A stretch of 11,167 bases of DNA from the NCBI GenBank assembly GCA_037131165.1, contig JBAXRO010000063.1:1-11167 (forward strand). Reading direction: 5' to 3'. The notes below the pieces were generated by a model. The model saw only the letters and a list, made by a program, of their open reading frames with translations. It was not told the DNA's origin and searched no databases. Below, in pieces: positions 1 through 8,619 of this stretch. The translations under genes were made by a program, and so were the position numbers. Position 1 is the first letter of the stretch. The number at the start of each line of letters is the position of its first letter. This stretch comes from WLNJ01 sp037131165. Lineage in GTDB: Bacteria > Actinomycetota > Thermoleophilia > Solirubrobacterales > Solirubrobacteraceae.

Positions 1-253
1 CCACGAACAGGAGCCTCGCGTGCTCGAGGGCGGGCCCGAGATCTGTTGTGAAGTTGAGTCGGCCGCGATTCTTGGCGAGCACGTCCTCGAGCCCCGGCTC
101 GTGGATCGGAACGTGGCCAGCGTTGAGTTTGTCGATCTTGGCGGCATCGATGTCGACGCACCAGACGTCGCTTCCGAGCTCCGCGAACCCGGCCGCGGTC
201 ACGAGGCCGACATAACCGGTTCCGATCACTCCGATTGGTTCCCTTTGGGACAT
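1..253 (-). CDS. UDP-glucose 6-dehydrogenase, N-terminal part (cut by window edge)
   Basis: The first 84 codons of a UDP-glucose/GDP-mannose dehydrogenase family protein; the rest lies beyond the left edge. The family oxidises UDP-glucose to UDP-glucuronate with two NAD+, feeding capsule, exopolysaccharide and cell-wall glycan synthesis in the cytoplasm. The visible part opens with a Rossmann beta-alpha-beta containing GTGYVGL at about residues 11-17. This is followed by VDID at the end of the second strand, and then by the family signature around KIDKLNAG and HEPGLEDVL. The ATG at 253 starts the protein six residues before the first beta strand, as is usual. No purine-rich ribosome site precedes it: the 28-bp gap from the LCP stop is pyrimidine-rich on the coding strand. 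It may therefore be translated by coupling or from a leaderless transcript. UDP-glucose dehydrogenase is more likely than UDP-ManNAc or GDP-mannose dehydrogenase from the NAGHxPIHEPGL motif, but the catalytic Cys is out of view. Confidence 0.9.
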   Translation of the reverse strand, partial: MSQREPIGVIGTGYVGLVTAAGFAELGSDVWCVDIDAAKIDKLNAGHVPIHEPGLEDVLAKNRGRLNFTTDLGPALEHARLLFV

Positions 254-281
254 GGGGCCGAAGGCTATCGGGGGAGGTCGA

Positions 282-1778
282 TCAGCGGGCGAGCGGCACG
301 AGCGATGCCGCCATCGCGACCATCGTGCGGTTGTCGAGGTCCTCGGTCAGGGTGTTGGACACCCAGTACGAACCCTTCGAGGTCTTGAACCCGACGAACC
401 GCAGCCTCTTCCCGTCCCCGAACAGCAACAGCTTGCGACCGCCCTTGAGCGTCTTGGTCGCGGTTGGCCCGTCAAGCAGGGGCGGGTTCTTCCAGCTCGT
501 TCCCTGGATCCCCCAGAACTGACCGACTCCGTTGGTCGTGCCGACGATCCGGTAGGCGGCCTGACGCTTGCCCTCCGTGTCGCGCAGGACATAAGCCCTC
601 GGGTACTTGGGTGGCTCCGGCCCCATGTAGCGCGAGCCAACCGGGATCACCTTCGGCGCGAGGATCGGGATTCCCAGTCCCCGCAGCGCCTCCGCCTGCT
701 GTCTGGCGCCGTCGAGGTTGACAAAAACATTCGCCTTCGCCACTGCGCCGGACGACGCCGGCCGCTTCGGCTTGGCACCGGAGCCATCGCGCTTGGCTGG
801 CGCCGGTCGCTGACCGAGGAACCGCTTGACCGCCTTGCGCAACTCAAGCTGGTTGACCCCGACGTAGCCGTTCCTCGGGTCGTTCGAGAGGATCGCCGGG
901 AACGGGATGCTCACCACCGGCTTACCGGACGAGAAGGCGAGGAGGTTGAGCAGCTTCAGCAGCGCATCGACCGAGTGGAGGCTCGAATCGCTCTGGGCAT
1001 AGGTCGAGAAGATCTTCGCCAGTTCGTGCCGGTTGCCGACCGCCTGCTGCACCCCGTACTGCTGACGGGCCTGGCGGACGAAGTCCTGCTGCCTCGCGCT
1101 GCGGACGATGTCAGTGTCGAGGTGGCGGAATCGGACGTAGTCGAGCGCCTTGGTCCCGCAGAGCTTCTGGTAGCCGGCCTGAATGTCGATCACCGCGTAG
1201 CCCTGGCCGTAGGCCGCCCCGCTGTTGTCGTTGAAGTACCGGCGGTCGATGTCCGCGTAGACGCAATCGATGTAGTCCACCGCCTTGCGGAACCCGCCGA
1301 AGTTGACGTTGATCACATGGTTGATCGGGATCCCGAGCAGGTCCTTGACGACCTTCGCGGTCAGCGCGGGGCCACCGAGCGAGTACGTCGCGTTGATCTT
1401 CTCGGTCACGACGCGCCCACCGGGGAGCGGAATCGCGGCCTTGAGGTCCCTCGGGATGTTCATCACCGCAGTGCCCGTCGCATCGGCGTCGAGCCGCACC
1501 AGCATGATCGTGTCCGATCGGGCGTCATTCCTCCCGGCCTTGAAGCGACGGTCCGAGCCGAGCAGGAGAATCGTCTGCGGCCTGCCGACCTCGGCCGTGG
1601 AAAGCACTCCCGGGCCGACCTTCAACTTCTGGCCGCTGTTGAGGTCGTCGACGAAGCTCTGCACTTCGAGGATCCCGGCCGTCGCCGTTGCCACGGCGGC
1701 GAGGGAGATCACGCCCGCGGCCGCAAGCGCGGTGCGCACACCGAATCGCTTCCGCTTCGGGGCGGGCTGCTCGCTCAC
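282..1778 (-). CDS. LytR-CpsA-Psr (LCP) family cell-envelope glycopolymer ligase with extra C-terminal domain
   Basis: A 498-aa membrane-anchored LCP protein. The family transfers lipid-linked glycopolymers (teichoic acid, arabinogalactan, capsule) onto peptidoglycan outside the membrane. A short basic N-terminus (KRKR at 8-11) is followed by one membrane segment at about 14-36. The LCP domain spans about 68-245. It has LLLGSDRR (71-78), RSDT with R87 and D89, IPRD (108-111), KINATYSLGG (127-136), and the Arg-rich DYVRFRHLDTD block (213-223) with R226, R229 and RQQDF. These are the polyprenyl-phosphate-binding Arg/Asp residues of the family. A basic, proline-containing linker at about 322-345 leads to a C-terminal region (about 346-498) that I cannot assign to the usual LytR_C domain. 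The start is GTG, preceded at 4 nt by AGGAGG. It overlaps the M20 gene by 4 bp (GTGA), implying translational coupling. The exact glycopolymer is unknown. Confidence 0.93.
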   Translation of the reverse strand: MSEQPAPKRKRFGVRTALAAAGVISLAAVATATAGILEVQSFVDDLNSGQKLKVGPGVLSTAEVGRPQTILLLGSDRRFKAGRNDARSDTIMLVRLDADATGTAVMNIPRDLKAAIPLPGGRVVTEKINATYSLGGPALTAKVVKDLLGIPINHVINVNFGGFRKAVDYIDCVYADIDRRYFNDNSGAAYGQGYAVIDIQAGYQKLCGTKALDYVRFRHLDTDIVRSARQQDFVRQARQQYGVQQAVGNRHELAKIFSTYAQSDSSLHSVDALLKLLNLLAFSSGKPVVSIPFPAILSNDPRNGYVGVNQLELRKAVKRFLGQRPAPAKRDGSGAKPKRPASSGAVAKANVFVNLDGARQQAEALRGLGIPILAPKVIPVGSRYMGPEPPKYPRAYVLRDTEGKRQAAYRIVGTTNGVGQFWGIQGTSWKNPPLLDGPTATKTLKGGRKLLLFGDGKRLRFVGFKTSKGSYWVSNTLTEDLDNRTMVAMAASLVPLAR

Positions 1779-2917
1779 GATCCCTCCTCTCCGACGGTCG
1801 ACGGCGAACCGCTGTCACGGTCGACTCCTGCGAGCCGGGTCGGCAGTGCCCTGATGAAGGCTCCCAGAGCGGTCCGCATAGCGGTCAGGGACTCGAGCGA
1901 AACCCATTCGGCCGGCCCGTGGTGGCCGTCGCCAGTCGGCCCGAACTCGACCGCCGGGATTCCGGCCTGAAGGAACGCGATCGCGTCCGAGGCGCCGTCG
2001 CGACCGACTGAGAGGGCCTCGCCGCCGATCGCCCTGGCAGCTGACTCCCGGAGGCCGACGACGAACGGATCGGTCCTCGAGACCCAGGCCGGCGGGCGCT
2101 CGAATGCTCGCTCGAGCGTCACGCCCTCCATCGCTGCCACCTCGGCCTTGATCGCCTCGGAGTCCTGGCCCGGAAGGAAGCGGATGTCGACCGACATCCG
2201 GCAGCAGTCGGGCACCCGGTTCGGGGCATCGCCGGCGTTGATCCTGCCGAGGTTGATCGAGGGACGATCGAACGTCTCGCTGCTGGCCCTTGCGAACGGC
2301 AGTGACTCGATCGCCCTGAAGACATCGACCGCGCGCAGCGCTGCGTTCTGGCCGAGCCAAGGGGTGGCCCCGTGGGCGCTGCGACCGGCGACCTCGAGGT
2401 CGAGCAGCAGTACTCCCTTGGCCTCGACCCCGACATGCAGGTCAGTCGGTTCGCCCGTGATCGCGAAGTCGCAGTCGAGCACCCCTTCGGCAACCAGCCG
2501 GTCGGTTGCCCTGTCGTCGATCTCGGGTGCCTCCTCGTCCGGGACGATCACCATCCGAACGCGGGCCAGCGGATCACCGGCGAGATCGCCCATCGCGCAG
2601 AGCATCGCTGCAAGCCCGCCCTTCATGTCGTAGGAGCCGCGCCCGATCAGCCTGTCTCCCTCGATCACGGGCTCGAACTGATCGGCCTTGCCGGGGACCA
2701 CGTCGAGGTGGCCGTGGAATACGACCCTCGGCACACCCTCTCCGCCGCTGCCGGCATCGGCGATCAGGACAGGCAGGCCAGCGTGTTCGAGGCGCGTGAC
2801 CTCGACCCCCCTTGAGGCAAGCCAGCCACCCACGAAGCCCGCCGCTTCCTCGATCCCGTCGGGACGCGAGGAATCGCAGGCGATGAGGCGTTCCGCAATC
2901 AGTCGCTCATCGGCCAT
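1775..2917 (-). CDS. M20 family metallopeptidase (ArgE/DapE-type deacylase)
   Basis: A 380-aa cytoplasmic zinc hydrolase of the M20 family, which removes an acyl or amino-acid group from N-acylated amino acids or dipeptides. The two-metal site is complete: H70 and D72 in GHLDVVP, D97 in GRGSYDMKGG, E128-E129 in PDEEAP, E156 in TGEPTD, and H333 in HHGPAEW. The dimerisation (lid) domain lies at about 168-275 and includes GRSAHGATPWLGQNA. The last ~25 residues are polar and beyond the family fold. The start ATG at 2917 has GAAGG 6 nt upstream. Succinyl-diaminopimelate desuccinylase (DapE) would fit the cell-wall genes downstream. Acetylornithine deacetylase (ArgE) and other carboxypeptidases share these motifs, so the substrate stays open. 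The stop overlaps the LCP start by 4 bp, and atpC lies 74 bp upstream. Confidence 0.9.
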   Translation of the reverse strand: MADERLIAERLIACDSSRPDGIEEAAGFVGGWLASRGVEVTRLEHAGLPVLIADAGSGGEGVPRVVFHGHLDVVPGKADQFEPVIEGDRLIGRGSYDMKGGLAAMLCAMGDLAGDPLARVRMVIVPDEEAPEIDDRATDRLVAEGVLDCDFAITGEPTDLHVGVEAKGVLLLDLEVAGRSAHGATPWLGQNAALRAVDVFRAIESLPFARASSETFDRPSINLGRINAGDAPNRVPDCCRMSVDIRFLPGQDSEAIKAEVAAMEGVTLERAFERPPAWVSRTDPFVVGLRESAARAIGGEALSVGRDGASDAIAFLQAGIPAVEFGPTGDGHHGPAEWVSLESLTAMRTALGAFIRALPTRLAGVDRDSGSPSTVGEEGS

Positions 2918-2928
2918 TCGAAGCCTTC

Positions 2929-2957
2929 AGGATAACCCCGACCGCGGCCACAGTCGA
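2929..2957 (-). promoter_or_regulatory. weak promoter candidate upstream of the M20 gene
   Basis: On the minus strand a TCGACT (2957-2952) and a TATCCT (2934-2929) are separated by 17 nt. Each matches the sigma70-type -35 (TTGACA) and -10 (TATAAT) consensus at four of six positions. It lies 12 nt before the M20 start codon, so a transcript starting here would lack most of the GAAGG ribosome site. This argues against it being the only promoter. It is a pattern match only. Confidence 0.2.
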
Positions 2958-2962
2958 CATCT

Positions 2963-2983
2963 CTCACGCTGACGCCGCGCGAG
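2963..2983 (-). other. small RNA hairpin between atpC and the M20 gene
   Basis: In the minus-strand transcript CTCGCGC (2983-2977) can pair with GCGTGAG (2969-2963) over 7 bp, including one G-U pair, around a 7-nt loop. It begins 8 nt after the atpC stop codon. No run of U follows, so it is a poor intrinsic terminator. It could be a partial terminator, a 3' stabilising structure for the atp mRNA, or chance. Confidence 0.3.
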
Positions 2984-2991
2984 CAGTGGAT

Positions 2992-3402
2992 TCAGTCGGA
3001 GGAAGCGACCGAGATGAAGGTCTCGAGGCGGGCCACATCCCGCGTTGCGACCCGCTGCGCCTCCGAGCCCTCTTCGGCCTCGCGGGCTGCTGTCTGGCGC
3101 TGTTCGAGCTCCTGGCTGAGCTGCTCGACATCGATCTCACCAGCGGGGATCGCCTCTTCGATCAGGAGCATCGCTTGGTTGCCCCCGACCTGGAGGTAGC
3201 CCTCGCCCTGCGCGAACCTGAGCACGTCCCCACCCTCCCTGTAGAGGCGAAGCTCGCACGCGTCGAGCATCGCCAGCAGCGGAGTGTGGTTGGCCATCAC
3301 TCCGATCGAACCGACCGTGGTTCGGGTCGAGATCATCTCGACCTGGTCATCGAAGACCTTGCCCTCGGGAGTGAGGATCTCGACGTGGAATGGGGCTGCC
3401 AT
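2992..3402 (-). CDS. atpC: F1 ATP synthase epsilon subunit
   Basis: A 136-aa epsilon subunit of the F1 central stalk. It couples the c-ring rotor to gamma and can inhibit ATP hydrolysis through its C-terminal helices. The N-terminal beta-sandwich (about 1-86) carries family features such as LTPEGKVFDD (10-19), GSIGVMANHTPLL (31-43) and the GYLQV strand near 68-72. The C-terminal helical hairpin spans about 90-131 and is charged (QELEQRQTAAREAEE). Length is normal for bacteria. It is last of the eight structural genes, in the standard atpD-atpC order. The ATG is 6 nt after the atpD stop, and AAGGAG inside the atpD end sits 12 nt before it. Confidence 0.97.
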   Translation of the reverse strand: MAAPFHVEILTPEGKVFDDQVEMISTRTTVGSIGVMANHTPLLAMLDACELRLYREGGDVLRFAQGEGYLQVGGNQAMLLIEEAIPAGEIDVEQLSQELEQRQTAAREAEEGSEAQRVATRDVARLETFISVASSD

Positions 3403-3408
3403 AGGGGC

Positions 3409-4812
<1,404 letters not shown>

Positions 4813-4877
4813 TGGCTCTGGTAGCTCCTCTGGTTCTCTGCGGTTCTTGGGGTTGGAATTCTTATGTCTCGGATGGT

Positions 4878-5789
4878 CTAGACCAGCGCTTCGGAGCCGG
4901 CCACGACCTCCATGATTTCCTGCGTGATCTCGGCCTGGCGGGCCCTGTTCATCTCGAGTGTGAGGTCTTGGATGACCTCGGTTGCGTTCTCGGAGGCGTT
5001 GCGCATCGCCGTCATGCGGGCGCCGTGCTCGGAAGCCGTGCTCTCGAGCAGTGCGCGAAAGACGCTGATCTCGACGTAGTCCGGGACGAGCCTGCGGAGG
5101 ATCTCCTCCGGGTCCGGCTCGTACTCGGTCAGGGCGTGGCTCGCAGCTACCGATTCGTCGATCTCGACCTCGGTCTCGTCGACCGTGTCGTTGTCGAGGC
5201 TCGCCTGCTGGAGCGGCAGCAGGGTGTTGGCCCGGACGACCTGGGTCAGCGGCGAGATGTAGCCGTTGTAGAAGGTCTCGACCTTGTCGACCCTTCCGTC
5301 GACGTAGTCGGCCATCAGCTGCTCGGCGATCGTGCGGGCATTGGCGTAACCCGGCCTGTCGGTGAACCCGGTGAAGGAACCCGCGAGTTCCTTGCCGCGG
5401 AATGTCAGCGATGAGACGCCGCGACGTCCCGTGGCGTACCAGCGGACTTCACGGCCGGCCTCGCGGTGGGCCGCCTCGGCGCGAAGCCCCGCCCGAATGA
5501 TCTGCGAGTTGAAAGCCCCGGCCAGTCCGCGGTCGGCCGTCACGAGCAGGATCCCGACTGTCTTCACGTCTTCTCGCTCCTGGAGAACCGGGAAGTTCGG
5601 GACGTTGCCCGCGGCAGAGGCCGCTTGGCTCGTCATCCGACGGATGGCTCCGGCGTAAGGACGAAGCACCTCGATCCGCTGCTCGGCGCGCCGGAGGCGT
5701 GCGGCAGCAACCATCTCCATCGCGGAGGTGATCTTCTGGATGTTGCGGACCGAATCGATCCGCTGCTTTACGTCTCGCTGCGATGCCAT
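4878..5789 (-). CDS. atpG: F1 ATP synthase gamma subunit
   Basis: A 303-aa gamma subunit, the rotating coiled-coil shaft of F1. The N-terminal helix has the family block KITSAMEMVAAARLRRAE (19-36). The Rossmann-like middle includes TADRGLAGAFNSQI (84-97). The C-terminal helix contains NASENATEVI (264-273) and RQAEITQEIMEVVAGSEAL (284-302), the most conserved part of the family. Around 196-227 is an acidic stretch (DETEVEIDE). This makes it slightly longer than E. coli gamma and similar to other actinobacterial forms. It lies between atpA and atpD as usual. The ATG at 5789 is 31 bp after the atpA stop with only a weak GGGAA upstream. Confidence 0.98.
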   Translation of the reverse strand: MASQRDVKQRIDSVRNIQKITSAMEMVAAARLRRAEQRIEVLRPYAGAIRRMTSQAASAAGNVPNFPVLQEREDVKTVGILLVTADRGLAGAFNSQIIRAGLRAEAAHREAGREVRWYATGRRGVSSLTFRGKELAGSFTGFTDRPGYANARTIAEQLMADYVDGRVDKVETFYNGYISPLTQVVRANTLLPLQQASLDNDTVDETEVEIDESVAASHALTEYEPDPEEILRRLVPDYVEISVFRALLESTASEHGARMTAMRNASENATEVIQDLTLEMNRARQAEITQEIMEVVAGSEALV

Positions 5790-5820
5790 TTGTCGTTCCC
5801 GTCGAGATCAGCGGCCGCGC

Positions 5821-7479
5821 TCAGGCGGTTGCTTCCCCGGTCTCTCCGCCCTCGCTGGAATCGTCGGCCGGCGCAGCCGCTTCGGCGACGGCCTCTTCCG
5901 CAGCAGCGGCTCCGGCGCCGGTGACCCGGTCGGAGTCGCCGGCCTCCATCGGCTGGCCCTCCTCGTCGAGGTCGTAGCCGAAGTCGTCGGCGTAGGCGGC
6001 GACGAGCTTGTCGACCTGCCCCTGGATCTCATCCGACCAGTCACCGCCGGCGATCGCACTGAGAACCGCGGAGCCTTCGGCACGAGCGCGCTGGCTCAGG
6101 CCGAGCAGGAACTCCTCGACCCTGTCGACCGTGATGCGGTCAAGGTAACCACCTGTGGCGGCGAAGATCTGGACGACCTGGTCCTCGACGGGCAGCGGCT
6201 CGCGCTCGTTCTGGTTGAGGGTCCGGACGAGGCGCTCGCCACGGGCCAGTGTCTTCTGCGTGTCGGCATCGAGGTCCGAGCCGAACTGGGCGAAGGCCTC
6301 GAGTTCGCGGTACTGGGAGAGCTCGATCTTGATCTTGCCCGCGACCTTCTTCATCGGGCTGATCTGGGCGTTGCCTCCGACTCGCGACACCGAGATGCCG
6401 ACGTTGATGGCCGGCCTCACGCCCGAGTTGAACAGCTTCGGCTCGAGGAAGATCTGGCCGTCGGTGATCGAGATCACGTTCGTCGGGATGTAGGCCGAGA
6501 CGTCGCCGGCCTGTGTCTCGATGATCGGCAGTGCCGTCATCGAGCCGGCACCGAGCTCGTCGTTCAGCTTGACCGCTCGCTCGAGCAGGCGGGAGTGCAG
6601 GTAGAAGACGTCACCCGGGTATGCCTCACGGCCCGGCGGGCGGCGCAGCAGCAGTGACATCTGCCGGTAGGCGTAGGCGTGCTTGGTGAGGTCGTCGTAG
6701 ATGCAGAGGGCGTGACGGCCGTTGTAGAGGAAGTACTCGGCCATCGCCGCTCCTGCGTACGGAGCCATGAACTTGATCGGGGCGGCCTCATCGGCTGCCG
6801 CGGCGACGATGATCGTGTTCTCGAGGGCGCCGTTCTCGGCCAGGGTCTCGGCGAGCTGCACGACAGTCGCGAGACGCTGCCCGATGGCGACGTAGACGGA
6901 GATCAGGTCGGTGCCCTTGTTGTTGATGATCGTGTCGATCGCGATCGCGGTCTTGCCGGTCTGGCGGTCGCCGATGATCAGCTCTCGCTGACCGCGGCCG
7001 ATCGGGATCATCGAGTCGACGGCCTTCAGGCCGGTCTGCATCGGCTCGGTCACCGGCTGGCGCTGAACGACGCCCGGGGCCTTGAACTCGGCGGGACGAC
7101 GCTCGGTCGTCTCGATCGGGCCCTTGCCGTCGAGCGGATTGCCGAGCGGGTCGACGATCCGGCCGAGCATCGCGTCGCCCACCGGAATGTCGAGCAGGCG
7201 GCCGGTGCGCTTAACCTCATCGCCCTCGGAGAGCGTCTCCCAATCACCGAACAGCACGGCGCCGACATTGTCGGACTCCAGGTTCAGTGCCAGTCCGGTG
7301 ACGTCACCGGGGAACTCGAGCATCTCGAAAGACATGCAGTTCTCGAGTCCGTGCACGCGGGCGATGCCGTCGGCAACGGAGAGGATGGTGCCGACCTCGG
7401 CCAGTTCGACGCCACCGGCGTCGAGGCCCTCGATTCGGCTCTTGAGGATGGAAGTGATCTCGTCTGGCTTGATCTGCAT
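5821..7479 (-). CDS. atpA: F1 ATP synthase alpha subunit with acidic C-terminal tail
   Basis: A 552-aa alpha subunit, the non-catalytic nucleotide-binding partner of beta in the alpha3beta3 hexamer. Walker A is GDRQTGKT (170-177). SLLLRRPPGREAYPGDVFYL lies at 275-294 and the arginine finger is R366 in ISVSRVGGN. An N-terminal helix (1-25) suits contact with delta, and the beta-barrel domain follows to about 95. The normal fold ends near residue 500. Residues from about 503 to 552 form an extra tail rich in Asp, Glu, Ala and Gly with no expected structure. The ATG at 7479 has AGGAG 15 nt upstream, an unusually long spacing. It lies 41 bp after atpH and 31 bp before atpG. Confidence 0.99.
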   Translation of the reverse strand: MQIKPDEITSILKSRIEGLDAGGVELAEVGTILSVADGIARVHGLENCMSFEMLEFPGDVTGLALNLESDNVGAVLFGDWETLSEGDEVKRTGRLLDIPVGDAMLGRIVDPLGNPLDGKGPIETTERRPAEFKAPGVVQRQPVTEPMQTGLKAVDSMIPIGRGQRELIIGDRQTGKTAIAIDTIINNKGTDLISVYVAIGQRLATVVQLAETLAENGALENTIIVAAAADEAAPIKFMAPYAGAAMAEYFLYNGRHALCIYDDLTKHAYAYRQMSLLLRRPPGREAYPGDVFYLHSRLLERAVKLNDELGAGSMTALPIIETQAGDVSAYIPTNVISITDGQIFLEPKLFNSGVRPAINVGISVSRVGGNAQISPMKKVAGKIKIELSQYRELEAFAQFGSDLDADTQKTLARGERLVRTLNQNEREPLPVEDQVVQIFAATGGYLDRITVDRVEEFLLGLSQRARAEGSAVLSAIAGGDWSDEIQGQVDKLVAAYADDFGYDLDEEGQPMEAGDSDRVTGAGAAAAEEAVAEAAAPADDSSEGGETGEATA

Positions 7480-7520
7480 GGTGTCTCTTGGTCGCTCCTG
7501 GTCGGCGCGTTGTCGGGTTC

Positions 7521-8051
7521 TTATGCTGTTGCGACGGCCCGGCGCAACCGCTCGAGGCGGGTGCGAACGGAAGCGTCGAGGATCTGGTTGCCGACCCGGA
7601 CGACGATGCCGCCGATGATCTCCGGGTCAACCTTCTTGCTCAGCTGGACCTGCTCTCCGGTCTGCTCGCCGATTCGCGAACCGATCCGCTCGATCGTGGC
7701 GGCGTCGAGCTCCACGGCCGAGGTGATCTCGACCGGAAGGAGCTTGTTCTCCTTGTCCCACATCTCGTCGAAGATCCTCCGGATTCGGTGGATCGCCGGC
7801 ATCCTCGAACGCTCCAGCAGCGCCTCGAGGAAGTTGGTGACTTCAGGCCTTGCGCCCTCGACCGCCTTGTGCAGCCCTTCGATCTTCTCGTCAGTCGAGA
7901 ACTGCGGCGAGAAGAGGAACGTCTTGAGGTCGCCGTGCTCCTGGAGCGCGTCGTCGAATTGGCCCAGCTGCTCGCGCACGTCGTCCAAGGCGCCCTTCTC
8001 CTTGGCGACCTGGAACAGCGAACGTGCGTAGACCTCGGCGATCTGCTCCAT
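7521..8051 (-). CDS. atpH: F1 ATP synthase delta subunit (OSCP)
   Basis: A 176-aa delta subunit, which ties the top of the alpha3beta3 head to the b stalk. The N-terminal helical domain (about 3-105) begins EVYARSLFQVAKEKG and includes FLFSPQFSTDEKIEGL (45-60). The C-terminal domain has the family signature DPEIIGGIVVRVGNQILDAS near 141-160, followed by the basic RTRLERLRR helix. Length is normal for a stand-alone delta. In mycobacteria delta is fused to a b-type subunit; here it is not, which helps exclude that lineage. The ATG is 6 nt after the atpF stop, with GAGAGAGG inside the end of atpF 12 nt upstream, so translation is probably coupled. Confidence 0.97.
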   Translation of the reverse strand: MEQIAEVYARSLFQVAKEKGALDDVREQLGQFDDALQEHGDLKTFLFSPQFSTDEKIEGLHKAVEGARPEVTNFLEALLERSRMPAIHRIRRIFDEMWDKENKLLPVEITSAVELDAATIERIGSRIGEQTGEQVQLSKKVDPEIIGGIVVRVGNQILDASVRTRLERLRRAVATA

Positions 8052-8057
8052 CTCGGG

Positions 8058-8615
8058 CTAGGACCTCTCTCCCGCGAGGGCGTCGAAGTCGATCTCCGAA
8101 AGGGCCTCCTCGACGAGCTTGCGCTGGTCGTCGGAGTCGAGCGACTTGCGGGTGACCTTCTCCGCCGCAAGCACGGTCAGGTCGGCGACTTCGCTGCGGA
8201 TACGGCCGAGTGCACGGTTGGTCTCCGCTTCGATGTCGCGCTGCGCCTGCTCCATGCGCTCGGTGATCGTCTTGTCGGTCTCGTCGCGCTTCATCGAGTC
8301 GTACGACTCCGCGTTCTTCTGGGCGCGCTCGACGATCTCCTCAGCCTGGGCCCTCGCCTCGGCGAGCCGGGCGCGGTAGTCGGCGAGCAGGGCGTCTGCC
8401 TCCTCGCGGGTCCTCTCGGCTGCGGCGATCGACTCCTCGATCGCCTGCTGGCGCTTGTCCAGCGCCTCCTGGATCCGCGGGAACGCGTACTTCTTGAGGA
8501 CGAACATCGTCACGCCGAAGGCGACCAGGGTCCAGACCATGAGGCCGAGACCCGGCGTCACGAGGAACGTGCCGCCCTCCTCCTTCCCTGACGATGAGGC
8601 TAGAAGCAGATTCAT
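8058..8615 (-). CDS. atpF: Fo ATP synthase b subunit (peripheral stalk)
   Basis: A 185-aa subunit b, the membrane-anchored peripheral stalk that holds the F1 head still. One membrane helix lies at about 20-40 (TPGLGLMVWTLVAFGVTMFV). It is followed by the family's basic junction KKYAFPRIQEALDKRQ (41-56), then a long charged alanine/glutamate-rich coiled coil to about 145, and a delta-binding C-terminus. It starts 4 nt after the atpE stop (TAG-ACGA-ATG). The sequence before this ATG is pyrimidine-rich with no Shine-Dalgarno site. Ribosomes finishing atpE probably reinitiate here, which would help keep b below c in amount. Only one b gene is present, so a homodimer of b is expected. Confidence 0.97.
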   Translation of the reverse strand: MNLLLASSSGKEEGGTFLVTPGLGLMVWTLVAFGVTMFVLKKYAFPRIQEALDKRQQAIEESIAAAERTREEADALLADYRARLAEARAQAEEIVERAQKNAESYDSMKRDETDKTITERMEQAQRDIEAETNRALGRIRSEVADLTVLAAEKVTRKSLDSDDQRKLVEEALSEIDFDALAGERS

Positions 8616-8619
8616 TCGT

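Noticed and set aside
252..1970. Long plus-strand open frame (572 aa) opposite the LCP and M20 genes
   Set aside because: Arg/Asp/Val-rich composition artefact on the antisense of a well-supported LCP gene; no domain and no ribosome site.
6679..8591. Plus-strand open frames of 450 and 367 aa opposite atpA, atpH and atpF
   Set aside because: Antisense shadows with Leu/Asp/Arg/Val bias and no recognisable motif.
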